Position numbers and translations under genes: made by a program
In this document: positions 63,162 to 64,000 of the stretch, in pieces
How the letters are laid out: the number at the start of each line of letters is the position of its first letter
How positions within the stretch are numbered: the first letter of the stretch is position 1
Notes under the pieces: generated by a model
The model's input: the letters and a program-made list of their open reading frames with translations, nothing else
What the model was told of the DNA's origin: nothing
Database searches by the model: none
DNA from: Bacteroidota bacterium
Lineage (GTDB): Bacteria; Bacteroidota; Bacteroidia; NS11-12g; UBA9320
Length of the DNA stretch: 64,000 bases
Direction: 5' to 3'
NCBI GenBank assembly: GCA_002746305.1
Contig: NVWV01000005.1
Span: forward strand, 1 to 64,000

Positions 63162-64000
63162 TTATCTGCTGTAGTTCGGAGCCTCTTTAGTGATGGTAAC
63201 ATCATGCGGATGACTTTCTCTAATTCCAGAACCTGTTATATGTGTAAACTGTGCCCCTTGGAGATCAACAATGGTTTTAGACCCCGTATATCCCATGCCG
63301 GCCCTTAACCCACCTATGTATTGATACAGGACCTCTGATATTTTCCCCTTATAAGCCACGGTACCTACAATACCTTCAGGAACCAGCTTACTAATCTCAG
63401 CCTCTGCGTCTTGGAAATAACGATCAGAAGAACCTTTTTTCATTGCTTCGATAGAACCCATTCCTCTATAGGATTTTACTTTTCTACCCTCGTAAAATGA
63501 AATCTCTCCGGGAGCTTCTTCTGTACCTGCAAAAAGACTTCCTGCCATGATGGTGTCAGCACCGGCAACTATTGCCTTTACTAAATCCCCACTGTATCGA
63601 ATACCTCCATCGGCTATTACAGGAACACCGGTTCCTTTTAAAGCCTCCGCACATTCCAAAACAGCATTGAGTTGTGGTACGCCTATTCCTGCTATGATAC
63701 GAGTAGTACATATAGAACCTGGCCCTACACCTACTTTCACTGCATCAGCACCATTGTCAGCCAAATACTTTGCTGCTGCCCCTGTTGCAACATTGCCTAC
63801 TATTATCTGTAAGTCTGGAAATTTTGCTTTTACTTTTTTAAGTTCATCTACTACTCCTTTGGAATGACCGTGAGCAGTGTCAATTGCTATAACATCTACA
63901 TCTTGCTCCACAAGTGCCGTCACCCTATCAATGGTATCCTCAGTGACACCTACCGCAGCTCCTACCATGAGTCTACCAAATTCATCTTTGCATGCATTGG
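63162..64000 (-). CDS. guaB: IMP dehydrogenase, C-terminal part (runs off the right edge)
   Basis: The gene is incomplete: its frame continues to the window end ([17 protein letters not shown] precedes the internal ATG at 63968). The visible ~279 residues are the C-terminal half of the barrel: [32 protein letters not shown], the catalytic cysteine in [25 protein letters not shown], the [10 protein letters not shown] flap, and the C-terminal [22 protein letters not shown]. The enzyme oxidises IMP to XMP, the first committed step of GMP synthesis. CBS domains and start lie outside. Confidence 0.96.
   Translation of the reverse strand, partial: NACKDEFGRLMVGAAVGVTEDTIDRVTALVEQDVDVIAIDTAHGHSKGVVDELKKVKAKFPDLQIIVGNVATGAAAKYLADNGADAVKVGVGPGSICTTRIIAGIGVPQLNAVLECAEALKGTGVPVIADGGIRYSGDLVKAIVAGADTIMAGSLFAGTEEAPGEISFYEGRKVKSYRGMGSIEAMKKGSSDRYFQDAEAEISKLVPEGIVGTVAYKGKISEVLYQYIGGLRAGMGYTGSKTIVDLQGAQFTHITGSGIRESHPHDVTITKEAPNYSR

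Noticed and set aside
1..64000. Searched for tRNA, rRNA, CRISPR arrays, transposases, integrases and attachment sites
   Set aside because: None was recognised; intergenic gaps are short, and repeats found are explained by paralogous genes.

Overview
The window is about 64 kb of AT-rich chromosomal DNA from a member of the Bacteroidota, most likely of the Flavobacteriales type (an inference from gene content). The evidence is a type B (CHU_C-like) and several type A type IX secretion (T9SS) C-terminal sorting domains, a MurF-Alr fusion, Rho with a long disordered insertion, paired DUF1573 proteins, a DUF5686-type outer-membrane protein, a bacterial alpha-2-macroglobulin, and Bacteroidota-style promoters (TTTG / TAnnTTTG). 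I see no rRNA, tRNA, CRISPR array, transposase or phage gene.

Layout. 1-5.9 kb: the end of a T9SS type B protein, an M23 peptidase, rho, a 2-oxoacid dehydrogenase E2, thyA and a GH25 muramidase. 6.1-15.7 kb: a propionate/acyl-CoA and cell-wall block with a Pmp3-type micropeptide gene coupled to an unusual fused methylmalonyl-CoA mutase, a crotonase, two DUF1573 proteins, a PLP-dependent deaminase, recX, murF-alr and meaB. 15.7-30.7 kb: a giant surface block made of a 1886-residue alpha-2-macroglobulin with a TonB-plug-like insert, then three tandem ~1000-residue T9SS adhesin-like paralogs. 30.7-35.3 kb: alanine dehydrogenase, an alpha/beta hydrolase and a DUF5686 outer-membrane protein. 35.3-40.3 kb (minus): an envelope/translation operon tatA-gatA-(LysM pseudo-transglycosylase)-(SGNH hydrolase)-tadA-small ORF. 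40.4-46.6 kb: 3-hydroxyanthranilate dioxygenase with three small membrane proteins, conserved unknowns, an SDR, DinB, pssA, purS and glyA.

46.6-56.9 kb is the most distinctive accessory part. A minus-strand operon with successive 4-nt gene overlaps encodes a secreted lipase-like hydrolase, three near-identical PQQ-propeller lipoproteins and a small membrane protein. It is preceded by a T9SS cargo protein and flanked by a divergent HTH regulator. A fourth, diverged propeller lipoprotein and an outer-membrane protein follow the terminator. 57-64 kb holds a SulP transporter with no canonical start codon where the family N-terminus requires one, an outer-membrane protein/lipoprotein pair, thiamine pyrophosphokinase, and the C-terminal part of guaB running off the right edge.

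A recurring feature is the placement of TAnnTT(T/C)G -7 boxes only 4-8 nt before start codons, often in very short divergent intergenic regions. This suggests leaderless or near-leaderless transcripts.
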